Positions 40,393 to 49,200 of a DNA stretch of 58,310 bases are shown piece after piece. Positions within the stretch are counted from its first letter, which is position 1. The number at the start of each line of letters is the position of its first letter. A program made the position numbers and the translations under genes. The DNA is from Thermomonospora echinospora. GTDB taxonomy: Bacteria > Actinomycetota > Actinomycetes > Streptosporangiales > Streptosporangiaceae. The stretch lies in the NCBI RefSeq assembly GCF_900108175.1, contig NZ_FNVO01000033.1, positions 1 to 58,310 of the forward strand. The letters are read 5' to 3'. The notes under the pieces were generated by a model, which ran no database searches, was not told the DNA's origin, and saw nothing but the letters and a program-made list of their open reading frames with translations.

Positions 40393-40527
40393 ATTACCGG
40401 CGGTCCGAGTATTCCGCCGAGACGTCGGCCTTTCGCGTGACTTCGGTGTCCTCCCGCCCACTCGCGTTCCGGACCCTCCATGCTCCCATCGCTGGGAGCT
40501 TGCGGGGCACCTCGATAGCCTGGCCTC

Positions 40528-40875
40528 ATGACAAGCCCACGGCGCCCGGACCCCCCTCCGCTGCGGACCGACGACCGGCTGATCGCCGCGGTGGGCTCCG
40601 CGGCCTGGGCGATCGCCCTGGTGGTGCTGCTCATCGTGGGCCTGCCCGAGCACGACCGCTGGTGGCTGTGGGTGTGCGCGACCGGTATCGCCATCGGCGG
40701 GTTCGGCTACTGGTACCTACCCCGGCTGCATCGTGGCCGCGCCGCCGCCGTCCAGCGCCGCACCGACAGGGGCGCCCGGCAGACGCCCCTTCCCGACCGG
40801 CCTTCCGAGTCCGGCACCGCAGACGCGGAAGACGCCGTCGCCGACGAGACCCCCAGAGCCCAGCCCCCGGCCTGA
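40528..40875 (+). CDS. DUF2530-type small membrane protein
   Basis: A 115-residue protein. PPPLRTDDRLIAAVGSAAWAIALVVLLIVGL opens it and resembles DUF2530 members as I remember them. A second helix follows (WWLWVCATGIAIGGFGYWYL), then a charged C-terminal tail (RLHRGRAAAVQRRTDRGARQTPLPDRPSESGTADAEDAVADETPRA) that should be cytoplasmic. It is conserved in actinobacteria but unstudied. It is divergent from the MarR gene with about 168 bp between; it converges with the large sacsin-like gene. Confidence 0.7.
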   Translation: MTSPRRPDPPPLRTDDRLIAAVGSAAWAIALVVLLIVGLPEHDRWWLWVCATGIAIGGFGYWYLPRLHRGRAAAVQRRTDRGARQTPLPDRPSESGTADAEDAVADETPRAQPPA

Positions 40876-40943
40876 CCTCACCCGAAGGCTCCGGTACGAC
40901 CGCCGCCGGCATCTCGGCGTTCCGGCCTCGACCCGGTCCCGGG

Positions 40944-43900
40944 TCAGGGCTCCAGGTCTCGTTCGGCCAGGATGTCCGGGGCGGTGGCAGGGTCGCGCAG
41001 GACGGCCTCCAGCAGCAGGCGGTCCGTCCAGTGCCCGGCGGCCCACGCCAGCCCGCGCGCCAGCCCCGCGGCGTCGGCCGCGTGGACGGCGCCGGTGTCC
41101 TCCTCGTACCACCACGACACCGTCTGACCGTCGACGACCAGGCGCTCATGGGCGAGGTACTCGTCCGGCAGTCCCTCGTCCACGTCCGCGAGCACCTCGT
41201 GGACGGCCTGCGGCACGGCACGCGGGGTGCCCCGGGACTCGACGGCCCCGGGGACTTCCTCGCTCGCCAGGGCCAGGTCCAGCGTCTCGGCCAGCGTGAC
41301 CGCACGGTCGTAGGCGGTGATCACCAGCGGCTGGTCGGCGAGCAGCGGGAGCAGGGCGGGGGCGTCCAGGACCATGGCGTCCTCGGCGGGCACGACCTCC
41401 GGCGTCCCCCGCACCAGCGCCCGGATCCACCGTGGCGGCTCGGCGGGCGGCTCGCCGGTCGCCGCCGCCCGGTCGGCCAGCGCCGTCCACAGCCGGCGCA
41501 GCAGCGCGCGCGACACCGTCCGGCCGGGATCGGCGAGCCGGCGCAGCAGTTCGTCGGCCCCGCCCGGCTCGGCCAGCAGCCCGTCCACCGACCGCCGCAC
41601 GCCCAGCGCCCGCGCCAGCACCGGGTCCAGCCCGGCGGGTGCGACGTCGTACAGCCCGGCGAGCTCGTGGGCGTCGGCCGAACGCAAGTCGGCGGGCCGC
41701 CGCCCGCCCAGCACCGGCCGGCCGCGCAGCCACCACGCCGTGTAGGACGGCACCGCCACCCGACGGCCGTCGTGGAGCATCACCTGGGCCGGATCGACCA
41801 CGGCCTCCCGCAGCGGGGGCTCGGCCAGCAGCTCCAGCGCGGCGTCCCAGTCCTCGACCAGCTCCAGATCGCGGACGGCCAACAGCTCGGGCAACTGCGG
41901 CGGCAGCTCCTGCGGGCCCAGCCGGGCCAGCACGTCGCAGGCCCACTCCTCCTCGTCGTCGAGGTCGAGGACCGGGTCGTGGGCCTGCGCCTGCAAGTCG
42001 ACGTCCTGGGCACGGGCCAGCGCGAAGCCCCGCAGCACCCCGGCCGCCTCCAGCGGCCCCTCGCCCCAGCGTTCGACCAGCTCGGCGGCCACGACCCCGA
42101 ACGGAGCGTCGGCGGCCATGATCTCGCGCAGCGGGCTGGTGGGCAGCAGCAGCTCCCCGGCCGGGTACGGCTCGCCGTCCGCACCGGGCAGCGCCAGCTC
42201 CGCCAGCCAGGGCTCGTCCCCCGGGTCGAGCGCGGCCTCGGCCACCAGCCCGAGGACGGCCTCGGCGATCGGCTCGGGGTCGTCGGCGTCGAACGAGCCC
42301 TCCACCGCCGCCCGCACCGCCGGGTCGGCCAGCACCGCCCGGGGCCCCGCCTGTACGGCACCCAGCCGGTTCAGCAGCGGGTGGACGGCCTCGGGATGGA
42401 CGAAGCGCAGCCCCAGGACCTCCAGCGGCCGCGGATCCAGCCCGTCGGCGGCGATCAGCAGCCCGCGGGGGCCCCGTACCGTGCGCCCGTCGGCCAGCGG
42501 CACCGGCAGCGCGCCGAGCGAGTCGGTGCCCGGCCGCGCCCCCTCCAGCGCCCGGTAGAGCCGCTGCCACCAGGCGGGCTCCCGGTCCAGGGTAGCCAGC
42601 AGGTCGATCACGTCGGCCGGCGGCAGCCGCCGCACGCCCAGTGCGGCCAGCGCGGGATGGTCGGCGGGCCAGCCGGCCGGCAGCAGCCCGGGCAGCACCT
42701 CGGCGAGCAGGTCCAGCAGTTCCGGCGTGCCGTCCACGGCGACCGTGTCCCGGCCCCGGGCCCGCACCGTCCCGTCCTCGCCGGGCACGGCCACGGGCAG
42801 CAGCGGGGCGTCCGGCAGCCGTTCGCCGATCGCCCGGCGCAACCGCGCGTCCAGCGCCCCGGCGGGCAGCCCGCCCGGGACGAGCGACAGCAGCCGGGGC
42901 GTGGCGGGCAGCCCGCGCAGCAGCCGGACGTACGCCTCGGCGGCCCGCTCGGCCAGGAAGTCCGACAGCGGCCCGGGCGCGATGTGCCGGCGGTCGGGCG
43001 CCAGCGGGAACGTGGCGATCAGCAGGGCCGGCAGGTCCAGCCGCTCCTCGCTGGGAGTGGGCGCGTGCAGCACCGCGGGCACCTCTTCGGGCAGCCCCTT
43101 GCGCCCCAGGCCCGGCGCCTCCTCGGGGACGGCCCAGCGGACCCGCCAGGTGGGGCGGGCGCGTTCCTCGGTGGGCCGGTCCGCCAGCAGCGCGGGGGCG
43201 AGCGTGCCCTCCTCGACGACCGTCCGCCAGCGGACCCCGTCGATCACCACGGTCCCGTCCGGCTCGTGCCCGGCGGTGACCGTCCGGGTCCGCCCGTCGA
43301 TCTCGATCTCCACCGTGCGCAGGCCGGGCAACGCCAGCATCAGCGCCGGGCCCACCTCGGCGAGCTGCCGTCGCACCAGCGCCTCGGTCTCGGCGTCCCG
43401 CAGCGGCAGCCGCACCACCGTGTCGAACCCGGGCTCGGCCTCCTGCGACCGGGCGGGGAACGGCAGCCGCAGCACCGGCACGTGCCCGCCCCGGCGCAGC
43501 AGTTCGTCGGCCAACGCGGGGATCTGGGCCACCAGCTCCCGAGTGCGCGGCGCCGACCACGCCACCCCGGGCCGGCCGACGGCGGGCAGCACGGCGGGCT
43601 CGTCGCTCACCGCGACCACGGCGGCGAACCCCACCCCGAAACGCCCCACCGCCGCGGTCTCGTCCCGCTTGGCCGAGGCCCGCAGCGTGGACAGCGCCTG
43701 CACGCCCGCGGCGTCCAGCGGCGCCCCGGTGTTGGCGGCCGTCAACACCCCGCCGGCCAGCCGCAGCCGCAGCCGGCCCGGCGCGCCCCGGCGCAGCGCG
43801 GCGTCGGCGGCGTTCTGCGCCAGCTCGATGACCACCCGGTCCCGGTAGCCGCCGAGGGCGAAGTCCTCCTCGGTGTTGGCGTCCTCCCGGAACCGGGCCG

Positions 43901-43988
43901 GGGACGCCGCCCACGCGGCCAGCACCCGTTCCCGGATCGCCGCCGTGCCGTAGAGGTCCGGGACACCGACCTCACCGGGGCCGCTCAT
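40944..43988 (-). CDS. Sacsin/Hsp90-like ATPase-domain protein
   Basis: A 1014-residue protein with an N-terminal GHKL (Bergerat-fold) ATP-binding domain: FALGGYRDRVVIELAQNAADAALRRGAP (N-box, Glu-Asn), LRASAKRDETAAVGRFGVGFAAVVAVSD (G-box), as in sacsin and Hsp90. The remaining about 750 residues are leucine/alanine-rich helices without a known domain (for example LRFVHPEAVHPLLNRLG and WLAELALPGADGEPYPAGELLL). No membrane helix is seen. ATG 43988 overlaps the stop of a 49-residue frame by four bases (ATGA). Co-transcription with the DUF3027 gene is likely. Chaperone-like function is an inference from the fold. Confidence 0.82.
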   Translation of the reverse strand: MSGPGEVGVPDLYGTAAIRERVLAAWAASPARFREDANTEEDFALGGYRDRVVIELAQNAADAALRRGAPGRLRLRLAGGVLTAANTGAPLDAAGVQALSTLRASAKRDETAAVGRFGVGFAAVVAVSDEPAVLPAVGRPGVAWSAPRTRELVAQIPALADELLRRGGHVPVLRLPFPARSQEAEPGFDTVVRLPLRDAETEALVRRQLAEVGPALMLALPGLRTVEIEIDGRTRTVTAGHEPDGTVVIDGVRWRTVVEEGTLAPALLADRPTEERARPTWRVRWAVPEEAPGLGRKGLPEEVPAVLHAPTPSEERLDLPALLIATFPLAPDRRHIAPGPLSDFLAERAAEAYVRLLRGLPATPRLLSLVPGGLPAGALDARLRRAIGERLPDAPLLPVAVPGEDGTVRARGRDTVAVDGTPELLDLLAEVLPGLLPAGWPADHPALAALGVRRLPPADVIDLLATLDREPAWWQRLYRALEGARPGTDSLGALPVPLADGRTVRGPRGLLIAADGLDPRPLEVLGLRFVHPEAVHPLLNRLGAVQAGPRAVLADPAVRAAVEGSFDADDPEPIAEAVLGLVAEAALDPGDEPWLAELALPGADGEPYPAGELLLPTSPLREIMAADAPFGVVAAELVERWGEGPLEAAGVLRGFALARAQDVDLQAQAHDPVLDLDDEEEWACDVLARLGPQELPPQLPELLAVRDLELVEDWDAALELLAEPPLREAVVDPAQVMLHDGRRVAVPSYTAWWLRGRPVLGGRRPADLRSADAHELAGLYDVAPAGLDPVLARALGVRRSVDGLLAEPGGADELLRRLADPGRTVSRALLRRLWTALADRAAATGEPPAEPPRWIRALVRGTPEVVPAEDAMVLDAPALLPLLADQPLVITAYDRAVTLAETLDLALASEEVPGAVESRGTPRAVPQAVHEVLADVDEGLPDEYLAHERLVVDGQTVSWWYEEDTGAVHAADAAGLARGLAWAAGHWTDRLLLEAVLRDPATAPDILAERDLEP

Positions 43989-44134
43989 CGGGGAACGGCC
44001 ATGAACGGACACCCGGCCCACCGGCCGGCCTCGCCCAGGCGCCCGGCCGTGGCCGGATACGCGGCCGCCACCGAGCGCCCGGCCGAGGTCGGGCGTCCGG
44101 TCGTCCGATCGGCCGAGACCGGGTGTGCGCTCAT
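43985..44134 (-). CDS. Possible 49-residue protein tiled between two genes
   Basis: ATG 44134 follows directly on the TAG of the DUF3027 gene, and the TGA of this frame overlaps the sacsin-like ATG (ATGA). The product starts MSAHPVSADRTTGRPTSAGR and ends AGCPFMAVPR. Third-position GC is high (about 42 of 49), like real genes here. There is no ribosome site and no recognisable family. It may provide translational coupling across the 146-bp gap, or be chance. Confidence 0.35.
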   Translation of the reverse strand: MSAHPVSADRTTGRPTSAGRSVAAAYPATAGRLGEAGRWAGCPFMAVPR

Positions 44135-44965
44135 CTAGCTGTGCCCGAGGGCCTCTTCGTCGGCCAGTGAGGACACCGGCATCAGGTCGTAGCCCATCTC
44201 GTCCACGATCGGCGGCGGCGCCTCCGAGCTCGGCGGCACCACCACCGCCTCGGAGTGGGCCCCGCACCCGTGGTCGGCGGAGACCACCCGGCCGTCGTCG
44301 GGGGCGTACTCGTTGGCGCACACCCCGAACATCTGCCGCAGATCGCCCGCCAGCATCACGTAGAACCCGCAGGTGGAGCACTGGGCCGGGGCGGAGGCGG
44401 CGATCGGGGTGCGCGGCCCGGCCGTCCCCTCGTACCAGCGCGCGGCCGCCTCGGCCCGTCCCTCGGCCGACAGCACCCGCGCCCGGCCGAGCCCGAGCTC
44501 CCACTGCGTCTGGCGCTCCTCGGCGTCCTCGGCGTCGGTGTAGCCGGGCGCCAGCCGCACGTCGTCGGCCGGGGTGGGCAACAGGTCACCGGGTCCCAGG
44601 TCGCCGGGGCGCAGCCGCTCGATCCACGGCACCCACGGCGGCGGCATCAGCGCGTCCTCGCCGGGGACCAGCACGCACTCGTTGACCGTCACCACCTTGG
44701 CGCGCGCCGCGCGGGCCACGCTGACCGCCCACCGCCAGCCCTTGTAGGCGGGGTCGAGGCACTCGAAGAAGTGGGTGAGCACCCGCTCAGCCTCGGGCTG
44801 CGTCCCCAGGTGCTCGCCCACCGGCGTCGGATGGGCGGTTTCCTCCGCCGCCGCGCGGGCAAGATCTACGGCGTCCGCGCAGGCGGGGTCGACGGCGGGG
44901 GGACGTGTCCGGCGCGTACGCGCCGCACCGGTCACGGCGGATCTGGGCTGACGCAGAGGGCTCAC
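44135..44965 (-). CDS. DUF3027-family protein
   Basis: A 276-residue protein of the actinobacterial DUF3027 family (PF11228). Landmarks: VDPACADAVDLARAAAEETAHPTPVGEHLG, GWRWAVSVARAARAKVVTVNECVLVPGEDALMPPPWVPWIERLRPGDLGPGDLLPT and QWELGLGRARVLSAEGRAEAAARWYEG. A cysteine cluster (QCSTCGFY, GVCANEY, HGCGAHSE) looks like a zinc-binding site with about four Cys and His ligands. GTG 44965 follows GGGGGAG at ribosome-site distance; ATG 44983 is an alternative six codons upstream. Function unknown. Probably in one transcript with the sacsin-like gene. Confidence 0.85.
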   Translation of the reverse strand: MSPLRQPRSAVTGAARTRRTRPPAVDPACADAVDLARAAAEETAHPTPVGEHLGTQPEAERVLTHFFECLDPAYKGWRWAVSVARAARAKVVTVNECVLVPGEDALMPPPWVPWIERLRPGDLGPGDLLPTPADDVRLAPGYTDAEDAEERQTQWELGLGRARVLSAEGRAEAAARWYEGTAGPRTPIAASAPAQCSTCGFYVMLAGDLRQMFGVCANEYAPDDGRVVSADHGCGAHSEAVVVPPSSEAPPPIVDEMGYDLMPVSSLADEEALGHS

Positions 44966-45098
44966 CCTTCGATTCTCCCCCATCCACCGGTATGGACGGG
45001 CCTTTCCGCCCGTCGTTCCAGGGGATCGCGGGGCCTGTGCCGACGGCCGGGGCGAGCGAGGCGATAGGCATCGCGGTGATCAGGGGAGACTAGAGGCC

Positions 45099-46466
45099 AT
45101 GGGGTTCCGGTCGCGCCTGGGGAGATCCGCGCGGGCAGCCGGCACTGGCGCCCGCCGGGCGGGCGGCGCGGTCCGGCGGGTCACTCATGCCAACGGCGCC
45201 GGCCGCAGCGGGCTGGGCGGCCTGATCGAGACCGCCGGGGTCAACGGCGCCGGGGACGCGCTGGTGGCGGTGGCGCTGGCCGGGACGCTGTTCTTCGGGC
45301 TGGACGTCAACGAGGCCCGCGGCCAGGTCGCTCTCTACCTGCTGGTCACCATGGCGCCGTTCGCGCTGGTCGCCCCGCTGATCGGGCCGGCGCTGGACCG
45401 GATGCGGCACGCCCGCCGGTACGCCATCGCCGGGACGATGCTGGCCCGCGGCCTGCTGTGCTGGGGCATGGCCGGGGCGGTCACGCACGGCGACCAGGTC
45501 ACGCTGCTGCCGGCGGCGTTCGGGGTGCTGGTGCTGTCCAAGGCGTTCGGGGTGCTGCGCAGCGCGGTCACTCCCCGCCTGCTGCCCGACCAGATCACGC
45601 TGGTGACCGCCAACGCCCGCGCGTCGTTCGCGGGGCTCATCGCGGCCTCGACCGCCGCCGTGGCCGGGGCGGGGCTGGCGGTGGCGGCCGGCCCGGACTG
45701 GGTGCTGCGCATCGCCACGGTGGTGTTCGTCCTCGGCGCCGTGCTGGCGATGCGGCTGCCCGCCCACGTGGACGTGCCCGAACCCGCCCCGGCCACCGCC
45801 ACCGGGCCCGGTGCGCCCCCCGCGGGCCGGCGCTGGCGCACGCTGCCGCGGGTCGGTCCGGTGGTCGCCGAGGCGATGCAGGCCAACGCGGCGCTGCGGG
45901 CGTTCTCCGGCTTCCTGATCCTCTACCTGGCGTTCCTGCTGCGCGAGCGGCGCTTCGAGCCGGTGTCGCACACCGTGGCGCTGGGGCTGCTGGCGGCGTG
46001 CGCGGGCGCGGGCGGGCTGGCCGGTACCGGCCTGGGCGCTTGGACGAAGGCCCGCGCGCCGCATCTCATGGTGTTCGCCACGCTGACGGTGGCCGCCGCC
46101 TCCGCCGCCGCCGCGGCCGTCTTTTTCGGGCTGTGGGCGGCGCTGGCGGTGGCCTTCGTCGGCGGTTTCGGCCAGTCGCTGGGCAAGCTGGCGATGGACG
46201 CGGTGGTGCAGCGGGAGATCGGCGAGGAGGTCCGCTCGTCCACCTTCGCCGTCTCGGAGACCCTGCACCAGTTGGTGTGGGTGCTCGGCGGGCTGGCGGG
46301 GCTGGGCCTGTCGATCGTCGCCGACGGCCGGGTCGCGCTGGCCGGGGTCGCCGCCGTCCTGGGACTGGCGTTGGCGGCGCTGCTGGCCGGGCGCGCCCGC
46401 CGGTCCGCGCGGCGCCGCACGAGCCTGCGCAAGAACCCGCCCGAGCCGCGCCGCGAGCCGGTCTAG
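45099..46466 (+). CDS. MFS-type membrane protein
   Basis: A 455-residue protein. A 40-residue basic N-terminal extension (LGRSARAAGTGARRAGGAVRRV) precedes about twelve helices, such as AGDALVAVALAGTLFFGL, VALYLLVTMAPFALVAPLIGPALDRM, GLLAACAGAGGLAGTGLGAW and LHQLVWVLGGLAGLGLSIVAD. The loop PLIGPALDRMRHARR resembles MFS motif A without its usual GxLaDrxGrr. The C-terminus is basic (RARRSARRRTSLRKNPPEPRR). It corresponds to the actinobacterial conserved MFS next to DUF3027. Substrate unknown. It is divergent from the DUF3027 gene. Confidence 0.82.
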   Translation: MGFRSRLGRSARAAGTGARRAGGAVRRVTHANGAGRSGLGGLIETAGVNGAGDALVAVALAGTLFFGLDVNEARGQVALYLLVTMAPFALVAPLIGPALDRMRHARRYAIAGTMLARGLLCWGMAGAVTHGDQVTLLPAAFGVLVLSKAFGVLRSAVTPRLLPDQITLVTANARASFAGLIAASTAAVAGAGLAVAAGPDWVLRIATVVFVLGAVLAMRLPAHVDVPEPAPATATGPGAPPAGRRWRTLPRVGPVVAEAMQANAALRAFSGFLILYLAFLLRERRFEPVSHTVALGLLAACAGAGGLAGTGLGAWTKARAPHLMVFATLTVAAASAAAAAVFFGLWAALAVAFVGGFGQSLGKLAMDAVVQREIGEEVRSSTFAVSETLHQLVWVLGGLAGLGLSIVADGRVALAGVAAVLGLALAALLAGRARRSARRRTSLRKNPPEPRREPV

Positions 46467-46509
46467 CCGCCCCGCAAGCCGGTCTGGCCGATCTGGCCGC
46501 GCGGGGCGG
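46467..46509. terminator. Hairpin between convergent MFS and cold-shock genes
   Basis: CCGCCCCGC (46467-46475) and GCGGGGCGG (46501-46509) form a 9-bp stem around a 25-base loop that begins right after the MFS stop codon. It ends 10 bp before the cold-shock gene's stop codon. Confidence 0.5.
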
Positions 46510-46518
46510 GGCGGAGCG

Positions 46519-46914
46519 TCAGGAGTGCAGGTCGTCGGCGACGGCGCGCAGCACGGTCGCGATCTTCTTGGCCTCGGTGGGGGCCGGGTGCTTGCCCCGC
46601 CGGTAGGTGTTGGAGATGCCGTCCAGCAGCTTGATGAGGTCCTCGACGATCAGCACCATCTCGTCCGGCTTCTTGCGCCGGGCCTTGGCCACCGACTTCT
46701 CCACCGAGGGCGGGGTCTCCAGCGTCCGGACCGACAGCGCCTGCTGTCCCCGGCGGCCCTCGACCACACCGAACTCCACCCGCTGGCCGGACTTCAGCGA
46801 CGTGACGCCGCTGGGCAGCGCGGAGGAATGCACGAAGACCTCACCGCCGTCGTCACGGGTGAGGAAGCCGAATCCCTTGTCGGCGTCGTACCACTTGACC
46901 TTGCCAGTGGGCAC
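46519..46914 (-). CDS. cspB: Cold-shock-domain protein with C-terminal extension
   Basis: A 131-residue protein. The cold-shock domain contains GKVKWYDADKGFGFLTRDDGG (RNP1) and EVFVHSSAL (RNP2), which bind single-stranded RNA or DNA, then SGQRVEFGVVEGRRGQQALSVR. The roughly 60-residue extension (KARRKKPDEMVLIVEDLIKLLDGISNTYRRGKHPAPTEAKKIATVLRAVADDL) is typical of the longer actinobacterial CspB group. GTG 46914 follows GAGG at 6 bases, and PTGKVKWY begins at once. The gene symbol follows the mycobacterial paralogue by similarity only. Confidence 0.9.
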   Translation of the reverse strand: MPTGKVKWYDADKGFGFLTRDDGGEVFVHSSALPSGVTSLKSGQRVEFGVVEGRRGQQALSVRTLETPPSVEKSVAKARRKKPDEMVLIVEDLIKLLDGISNTYRRGKHPAPTEAKKIATVLRAVADDLHS

Positions 46915-46993
46915 AGGTGACCTCATCCAGCTCGCGCTACGAATTGGCTCAAGCGTAGTGCCTCCCCGCAAACGGGTGAACACGCGCGCGGCC

Positions 46994-47632
46994 TTACGCC
47001 GCCGGGCGATGGCGGCCGAGCCAGCCGGGGAACGCGGCCAGATCGTCGAGCACCACGTCAGCCCCGTAGGCCCGTAGTGCGGCGGCGTCGAACGGCCCCG
47101 TTGCGACCGCCACGCTGTACGCCCCGGCGGCCCGGGCGGCGTCCACGTCCGCAGTGTGATCGCCGACGTAGACGCCGACGCCGTGCTCGCGCAGCGCCAC
47201 CGCCTTCCCGGTGCCGTACAGCCCGCCGACGACCTCGTCCACCGGCAGCCCGAGGCGCTCGACGGTCGCCTCCGCGAGGCGTTCGCTCTTGGCGGTCACC
47301 ACGACCACCCGGCCGCCCCGGGCCCGTACCGCCTCGACCGCCTCTGGCGCGCCGGGCATCGCCGTGGTGGCGGGCACCGCGATGTCGCCGTACATGGCCC
47401 GGTAGCGGGCGGCCACGGCGGTGATCCGCTCGGCGGGGAACCAGTACCCCAACTCCTGCTCCAGCGGCGGGCCGAGCCGGCCGATCACGGTGGGGACGTC
47501 GATGTGCACCCCGGTCTCGGCCGTCAGCGCCGCGAAGGTGGCGCCGATGCCCCGGCGCGTGTCGGCCAGGGTCAGGTCGAGGTCGAATCCGACGGCGAGG
47601 CGGGCGGGGGAGAACGTGTCAAGATCCGGCAC
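46994..47632 (-). CDS. HAD-superfamily phosphatase (phosphoglycolate-phosphatase-like)
   Basis: A 212-residue HAD hydrolase. Motif I is VGFDLDLTLADT (nucleophile Asp and acid/base Asp, about residues 15-17), motif II is VVVVTAKSE, and the C-terminal acidic motif is GVGVYVGDHTADVDAARAAGAYSVAVATG. The four-helix cap (about 25-90) places it with phosphoglycolate phosphatase and similar small-molecule phosphatases. The substrate cannot be told from sequence. TAA stop at 46994. It is 79 bp upstream of cspB on the same strand. Confidence 0.85.
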   Translation of the reverse strand: MPDLDTFSPARLAVGFDLDLTLADTRRGIGATFAALTAETGVHIDVPTVIGRLGPPLEQELGYWFPAERITAVAARYRAMYGDIAVPATTAMPGAPEAVEAVRARGGRVVVVTAKSERLAEATVERLGLPVDEVVGGLYGTGKAVALREHGVGVYVGDHTADVDAARAAGAYSVAVATGPFDAAALRAYGADVVLDDLAAFPGWLGRHRPAA

Positions 47633-47843
47633 GTTCCTCAGGCTATACGGGCGGCGTCCGCGGCCCGCGCCCCCCTGATAGTGGCGATGCGACGGGATCC
47701 GAATAGGAGGGCGCGGGTATTGCGGCGAAACGCCGACCGACGGGACTGGATGTTCCGTCCGTCCGAAACCGCTGTTTCGTACTACGCCTATACCCGCTCG
47801 GCCCTACCCCAACCGCATCGGCCCACCCGGATCGGGCCCGGGG

Positions 47844-48344
47844 TCAGCAGTCGCCCCACTCCTCCCAGCCGATGTCCTCGCCGGGGTACCGAACGCTCTT
47901 GAACGGCCAGGTCACCGTGGTCCACTCGCGGACGAACCCGGCCAGCTCCCGCTCCAGGCCGGTGCCCTCCTCGTCCGCCCGCACCCAGAACACCACCCCG
48001 GCGTCCGCCCCCGGCTCCGGCCCGGGCGGCGGCAGGATGTGCACCCGGCCCAGCATCCGTTCCTCGTCGGCGGTCAGCACCGCGAACGCGAACGAGCGCC
48101 GCAGCTGCCCCTCCTTCTGCAACCAGCCGAGGTCGACCAGCGCCTGCTCGACGGTGTACTCGGCGGCCGGCCAGCCCCACCGCTCGCCGAACCGCTCCCA
48201 CAGCCGCTCCCGGCTGCTCATCACCGCGTCGTAGTCCTTGACCACGTCGTGCACCGTGATCGGGCGGATCCGGAACCGTTGCCCGGCGACCAGGGTGGGC
48301 ACGACGAAGTCCGCGGGCAGGAAGGCCACCTCGACCCCTTCCAT
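47844..48344 (-). CDS. GNAT-like acetyltransferase-family protein
   Basis: A 166-residue protein that resembles a GNAT fold: FRIRPITVHDVVKDYDAVMSSRERLWERFG, RRSFAFAVLTADEERMLGRVHILPPPG, GVVFWVRADEEGTGLERELAGFVREWTTVTWPF. The usual Q/RxxGxG/A acetyl-CoA loop is replaced by EEGTGLERELAG, so activity is not certain. Similar proteins are widespread in actinobacteria. It is followed by 211 bp without a gene. It is divergent from the TetR gene. Confidence 0.6.
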   Translation of the reverse strand: MEGVEVAFLPADFVVPTLVAGQRFRIRPITVHDVVKDYDAVMSSRERLWERFGERWGWPAAEYTVEQALVDLGWLQKEGQLRRSFAFAVLTADEERMLGRVHILPPPGPEPGADAGVVFWVRADEEGTGLERELAGFVREWTTVTWPFKSVRYPGEDIGWEEWGDC

Positions 48345-48497
48345 AGACGTTGTCCGGCCGCCACGCCGCAGCGTGCCCAGGAAGCCTAGTGGCCCGGGTG
48401 AAGGGGGCGCGGGCGATCACCTTTTCGGACGCGCCGGAGCAGGTGCTCGGAGCGGACACGGCGGGTATGCCCTACTGTTCTGGCGGAGGACACACAC

Positions 48498-49112
48498 ATG
48501 ACGACATCCACGCGCGAGCGGATCGTGACCGAGTCGCTCCGGCTCTTCGCCGACCGGGGCTACGCCGCGACATCCGTCGCCGAGATCGAGGCCGCGGCCG
48601 GGCTGTCACCGGGCGCGGGGGGCCTGTACCGGCACTTCCGTTCCAAGGAGGAGGTGCTGGCCGCCGCGGTGCGCGAGCACATCACCCGCACCCGGGAGCA
48701 GATCGCCAGCGTCATGGAGATCGCCGGCGACTTCGCCGGCCGCCCGCTGGAGGTCCGCCTCAAGATGGCCTGCAAGGCGGGCCTGGCCAAGATGCGCGAG
48801 GAGCAGGACCTGATCCGGGTACTGTTCCGCGATCTCGACCAGTTCCCCCACCTGGTCGCCGAGATGCGCGAGGGCATCGTCAACCCGCTGTACGACAGCA
48901 TCGCCACCTGGCTGGGCTCCCAGCCGGAGTACGACGACGCGGACGAGGACTGGCCCGCGATCGCCTCGGTGCTCGGCGGCGCCGTGGTCAACTACTGGCT
49001 GTCCAACGAGTCGCTGTACGAGTCGCCCACCCGCGTCGACGAGACGCGCTTCGTGGACGGCTGGGTCCGCCTGGCCCTCGGCCTGGTCGCCGCCGAGCAC
49101 AGCCCCGCCTGA
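48498..49112 (+). CDS. TetR-family transcriptional regulator
   Basis: A 204-residue regulator with the N-terminal TetR helix-turn-helix TRERIVTESLRLFADRGYAATSVAEIEAAAGLSPGAGGLYRHFRSKEEVLAAAVREH (about 5-60). The C-terminal ligand-binding part is all helical (MREEQDLIRVLFRDLDQFPHLVAEMREGIVNPLYDSIATWLG). GGAGG lies 8 bases before the ATG. A -10-like TACTGT (48473-48478) is upstream. It is divergent from the GNAT-like gene, which may be a target; otherwise its regulon is unknown. Confidence 0.9.
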   Translation: MTTSTRERIVTESLRLFADRGYAATSVAEIEAAAGLSPGAGGLYRHFRSKEEVLAAAVREHITRTREQIASVMEIAGDFAGRPLEVRLKMACKAGLAKMREEQDLIRVLFRDLDQFPHLVAEMREGIVNPLYDSIATWLGSQPEYDDADEDWPAIASVLGGAVVNYWLSNESLYESPTRVDETRFVDGWVRLALGLVAAEHSPA

Positions 49113-49117
49113 CCCGT

Positions 49118-49172
49118 CCCGTCCTCCCTACCAGACGGCCCGCGCTGACCCGTCCTCCCTGCTGGACGGCCC
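49118..49172 (+). repeat. Two 24-base near-identical tandem copies after the TetR gene
   Basis: CCCGTCCTCCCT then ACCA or GCTG then GACGGCCC occurs at 49118-49141 and again at 49149-49172, with a 31-base period. Each copy can fold as a small hairpin (GTC/GAC to CCGTCC/GGACGG). The position, just after a stop codon and before the next gene, suggests a tandem terminator. Confidence 0.5.
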
Positions 49173-49200
49173 ACGCGCACGCGGCACTACCGTTGGAGGG

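Noticed and set aside
40257-44138. 1293-codon plus-strand open frame opposite the sacsin-like gene
   Set aside because: It is a Gln/Gly/Arg/Pro-rich shadow; the minus strand carries the ATPase N-box and G-box.
47713-47797. GCGGGTAT and ATACCCGC inverted repeat in the gap after the HAD phosphatase gene
   Set aside because: Only eight bases per arm with 69 bases between and no gene context; probably chance.
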